A DNA stretch of 16,439 bases, from NCBI GenBank assembly GCA_024227975.1, contig JAAETV010000097.1, forward strand, positions 1 through 16,439, read 5' to 3'. Below, one piece after another: positions 14,434-16,439 of this stretch. This DNA comes from Actinomycetes bacterium. GTDB lineage: Bacteria; Actinomycetota; Acidimicrobiia; Acidimicrobiales; SZUA-35. A program made the translations under genes and the position numbers. A model generated the notes under the pieces. The model did no database searches. It had not been told where the DNA came from and saw only the letters and a program-made list of their open reading frames with translations. Position 1 is the first letter of the stretch. Each line of letters opens with the position of its first letter.

Positions 14434-14820
14434 ATGACCGGAGCTGTCGGGACAACCCCCTCGGTCGACGAGGAGATCGATGAGGCCATCGATGTCACCG
14501 ATGTCGAAGGCCGCCTCGACGAGATCGTCCGCTGCTCCTCGTGCGACAACCAGCTCACCAAGCCGGCAGCCGCAATCGTCCGGGCCGGGAGCCACGAACA
14601 CACCCTGCGCAACCCGGCCGGCTACTCCTGGACGATCGCCTGCTTCCGTGAAGCGCCCGGTTGTTCAGCGGCTGGTGACCTCACCACCGAAGCATCATGG
14701 TTCCCGGGCTACGCCTGGTCGTACGCCAAGTGCGGATCATGCGGACGTCACCTCGGCTGGTGGTTCGTCGGCTCCGGACCGTCGTTCGTTGGCCTCATCG
14801 TCACCCGGATCAAGAGATAG
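14434..14820 (+). CDS. Cereblon-like CULT-domain protein
   Basis: A 128-residue single-domain protein of the CULT type (cereblon domain of unknown activity, binding cellular ligands and thalidomide). Zinc site: C34-x2-C37 and C100-x2-C103. The ligand cage has its three tryptophans, W89 and W95 in SWFPGYAW and W109 in HLGW. Their spacing (6 and 14) equals that of W380, W386 and W400 in human cereblon, and NPAGY also matches. In eukaryotes the domain recognises C-terminal cyclic imides of proteins and binds immunomodulatory drugs; stand-alone bacterial versions bind similar uracil-like and imide ligands, with unclear biology. AGGAG (14425-14429) is 4 bases before the ATG. The acidic first 25 residues are extra and probably disordered. 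No protease or ubiquitin-like partner lies beside it; the gene stands among remnants. Confidence 0.88.
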   Translation: MTGAVGTTPSVDEEIDEAIDVTDVEGRLDEIVRCSSCDNQLTKPAAAIVRAGSHEHTLRNPAGYSWTIACFREAPGCSAAGDLTTEASWFPGYAWSYAKCGSCGRHLGWWFVGSGPSFVGLIVTRIKR

Positions 14821-14959
14821 GGATCAGGCACCGGGTCTGACGCAAAGGTCCAAAGCTTAGACATCCAGGGTTCCTGAGAGTGTTTCCCCAGCTCACAGCT
14901 TGCACCCCCGACACGCTGGCCCCGACAGTGCGCCCCCGGAACCCGGTGGCGGGTCGTAG

Positions 14960-15253
14960 CAGGGCAAATCGGGCGACCACCGCTACAAGGCCGTGTTCCA
15001 GATCGGCGACCTCGGCCTGCGAGGCAAGCGCATCCCGATCGACGTCATCCGCCAGGTCATCGAGCTGCAGGCCGACACCCGTGCCGACGTCCGCAGCGAA
15101 GCCGCGCACACCCTCGGCAAGATCGTGCCACCACCCGAGGTGGTCGCCGAAGTGGCTGCCTGCCTGCGTCGCCTCCTCGACGACGGCAACGATCGTGTCC
15201 GGTCGCAGGCCCAGGCCTCGATCGAGACGCTCGGACTCGAGATCGAGCCGTAG
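14960..15253 (+). pseudogene. C-terminal fragment of a HEAT-repeat protein
   Basis: After a TAG at 14957-14959 a frame of 97 residues runs to TAG at 15251-15253. It has paired amphipathic helices typical of HEAT repeats: RYKAVFQIGDLGLRG, a VRSEAAHTLGKIV helix and a VRSQAQASIETLG helix at the end. No start with a ribosome binding site precedes it; a GTG at 14993 lies inside the first helix. I read it as the tail of a longer protein whose front is missing. A short functional protein from the GTG is the alternative. The 139 bases before it hold nothing recognisable. Confidence 0.5.
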
Positions 15254-15401
15254 CGGGTCTCAGATCACGGAGTTTCGCGTGAACCTGACAGCGTCAGCCG
15301 CGTCCCCCACCGCACCAGACCCCGCTCAGATCCAAGGCGCCACCTTGCCGTGACCGCTAGTCGGGAGCGGGAAGCCGCAGTAGATGCCCAAATGGCCGCT
15401 G

Positions 15402-15416
15402 AGGGGCACTGTTGCG
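15402..15416 (+). other. Insertion-sequence-end-like sequence (copy B)
   Basis: AGGGGCACTGTTGCG is close to IS6-family terminal repeats and repeats copy A at 12427-12440 in the same direction, with similarity continuing weakly for about 18 more bases. It lies 49 bases beyond the stop of a minus-strand protein remnant, the arrangement expected for the end of a transposase gene facing its element's end. Bases 15254-15401 show no gene. Confidence 0.3.
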
Positions 15417-15465
15417 TTGGTCGATCGGTTGGCGCAGTTCAGTGGCCTTGGTGCCGGTGTCTCGG

Positions 15466-15636
15466 TCAGACGGCTTCGGCGAGGTCATCGAAAGCTACCG
15501 CTAGACCTCTAGTTCCCGAGAGCCAATGGTCGAGCATTAGCCGCAGCCAATCGTGATGACGCCGATAACGCGTGTCGCTCACGGTGTCACAAAATTGCTC
15601 GGTGCGCTGAAGGGACCACAGTCGATAGCGTTGCAT
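15466..15636 (-). pseudogene. Short minus-strand protein remnant, possible transposase tail
   Basis: A 56-codon open frame ends at TGA 15466-15468. Its first part overlaps the FN3 gene in another frame and is probably not real. The part beyond the FN3 stop reads like protein, with RYRRHHDWLRLMLDHWLSG and an AFDDLAEAV end. The AFDDLA ending together with the nearby IS-like end (15402-15416) suggests the tail of a mobile-element protein, but I do not recognise the family. Confidence 0.25.
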
Positions 15637-16439
15637 GCGCTGACCGTGAAATTGTATGTCAACCCGTTGGTGAGCCCGGTCCAGAGATAGCTGGTCGACC
15701 CGACGGTCTGGATCGAACCACCCGGATTGACCATCACCTGGTAGCTGGTGATGGGTGATCCGCCGTCATTCGGTGCGAGCCAGGACAGGTTTGCTGACTG
15801 GTCGCCCGAGGTCGCGGTGACGCCGGTGGGGGCATCGGGGGCCGACACCGGCGGGCCAGACGGCGTCACCGTATTGCTGACAATCCCCGGACCACAGAGA
15901 GTATTGCTACACGCCTTCACCGTAAACGAGACCGGCGTGCCGTTCGTGAGCCCGGTGACCGTGTGTGGACTCGACCCTACAGTCAGGCTGTCAACCTCAT
16001 AGTGGGTGATGCCCGAACCGACATCAACAGGCACCGTCCAGCTCAAATCGGCGCTGCCGTCGCCGGCGACAGCGACGACGTTCGTCGGCGCCCCCGGCGG
16101 GACAGCGACACTCGTAGATGGTGTGACGGAGTTGCTGGGAGAGCCCCAAGGGCCACAGCCCTGACGATTGCTACAAGCCCTTACCTCGAAGCTGTAGGAG
16201 GTGCCATTGTCGAGCGACGTCCACACGTACGGTGAGGAAAAACTCAAGCTCGTACTAGCCGCCCCGGTGATTCGAACATTGTAGTCATCGATTCCAGAGG
16301 TCCCAGGAGTCGGTGTTGCCCACGAAATAGTGGCGGTGCGGTCCCCTCCTACAGCCGTGACGCTGCCCGGTGCCCCGGGTGGCGTCCCAGTAGGTGTGTC
16401 CGGCGGGAGAACACCACCGACGTCAGTGCAGTTGGGCAC
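15579..16439 (-). CDS. Protein with three fibronectin type III domains (partial, 5' end beyond window)
   Basis: The visible 286 residues are the C-terminal part of a presumably secreted or surface protein, since the frame is open to the right edge. Three FN3 domains run at about 22-107, 115-193 and 202-286, each with the core Trp strand (ISW, LSW, LSW), a GLTNGT/SLDNGT turn, a Y/V-x-F-x-V-x-AC strand and a SNxVTP end. Each has a paired-cysteine motif, AC-N-x(2-4)-CGP, near the end (C89/C95, C177/C182, C269/C274), which is not part of the standard FN3 fold and could form a disulfide. Linkers are Pro/Thr-rich. The protein stops exactly at the last FN3 boundary, and remnants of what may be a mobile element follow, so its natural end may have been lost. 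The ligand or enzyme domain lies outside the window. Confidence 0.85.
   Translation of the reverse strand: MPNCTDVGGVLPPDTPTGTPPGAPGSVTAVGGDRTATISWATPTPGTSGIDDYNVRITGAASTSLSFSSPYVWTSLDNGTSYSFEVRACSNRQGCGPWGSPSNSVTPSTSVAVPPGAPTNVVAVAGDGSADLSWTVPVDVGSGITHYEVDSLTVGSSPHTVTGLTNGTPVSFTVKACSNTLCGPGIVSNTVTPSGPPVSAPDAPTGVTATSGDQSANLSWLAPNDGGSPITSYQVMVNPGGSIQTVGSTSYLWTGLTNGLTYNFTVSACNAIDCGPFSAPSNFVTP

Noticed and set aside
1..16439. CRISPR arrays, tRNA or rRNA genes, or an intact transposase
   Set aside because: No regularly spaced repeats, cloverleaf-like segments, conserved rRNA stretches or complete transposase frames were seen on either strand by eye.

Overview
The window is high-GC DNA with tightly packed genes, GTG/TTG codons near true starts, a Pkn-type membrane Ser/Thr kinase and several protein families frequent in Actinobacteria (PNPOx-like flavin protein, guanine deaminase, GH172, FN3 repeats). 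I infer a high-GC actinobacterium, perhaps an acidimicrobial lineage. That is a judgement from family resemblance; no rRNA or tRNA gene is present to test it.

Layout. (1) 1-3227, + strand: a gene end of uncertain strand, then a corrinoid (B12-binding) protein, a UroD-superfamily methyltransferase and a NodB-type deacetylase. The first two form the core of a corrinoid methyl-transfer module whose methyl donor is unknown. (2) 3214-5186, - strand: a GT4 glycosyltransferase translationally coupled to an alpha/beta hydrolase. (3) 5284-7361, + strand: a PNPOx-like flavin protein and an M24 metallopeptidase. (4) 7392-10870, - strand: a transmembrane Ser/Thr kinase whose outside domain is a complete BMP/PnrA-type purine-nucleoside-binding protein, followed 80 bases later on the same strand by a guanine deaminase-like amidohydrolase. 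This looks like a purine-sensing and purine-degrading pair and is the most interesting locus here. (5) 11169-12419, + strand: a clearly AT-richer gene for a membrane-anchored DUF4038/GH140-like glycosidase, probably acquired. (6) 12420-15580: a patchwork with a DUF1330-like protein behind a tandem-repeat operator candidate, a GH172 (DUF2961) glycosidase, a small cereblon-like CULT-domain protein with the full tri-tryptophan cage, and several gene remnants (a HEAT-repeat end, a short C-terminal end before the CULT gene, and two insertion-sequence-like ends). (7) 15579-16439, - strand: the C-terminal part of a protein with three fibronectin type III domains, running off the right edge.

How the genes may work together. 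The firm functional links are the corrinoid protein with the UroD-type methyltransferase (methyl transfer), the overlapping glycosyltransferase and hydrolase genes, and the kinase-BMP receptor next to guanine deaminase. Carbohydrate-active proteins (NodB deacetylase, GT4, GH140-like, GH172) recur across the window but sit in different transcription units, so a shared pathway is not shown. I saw no CRISPR array, tRNA, rRNA or intact transposase.
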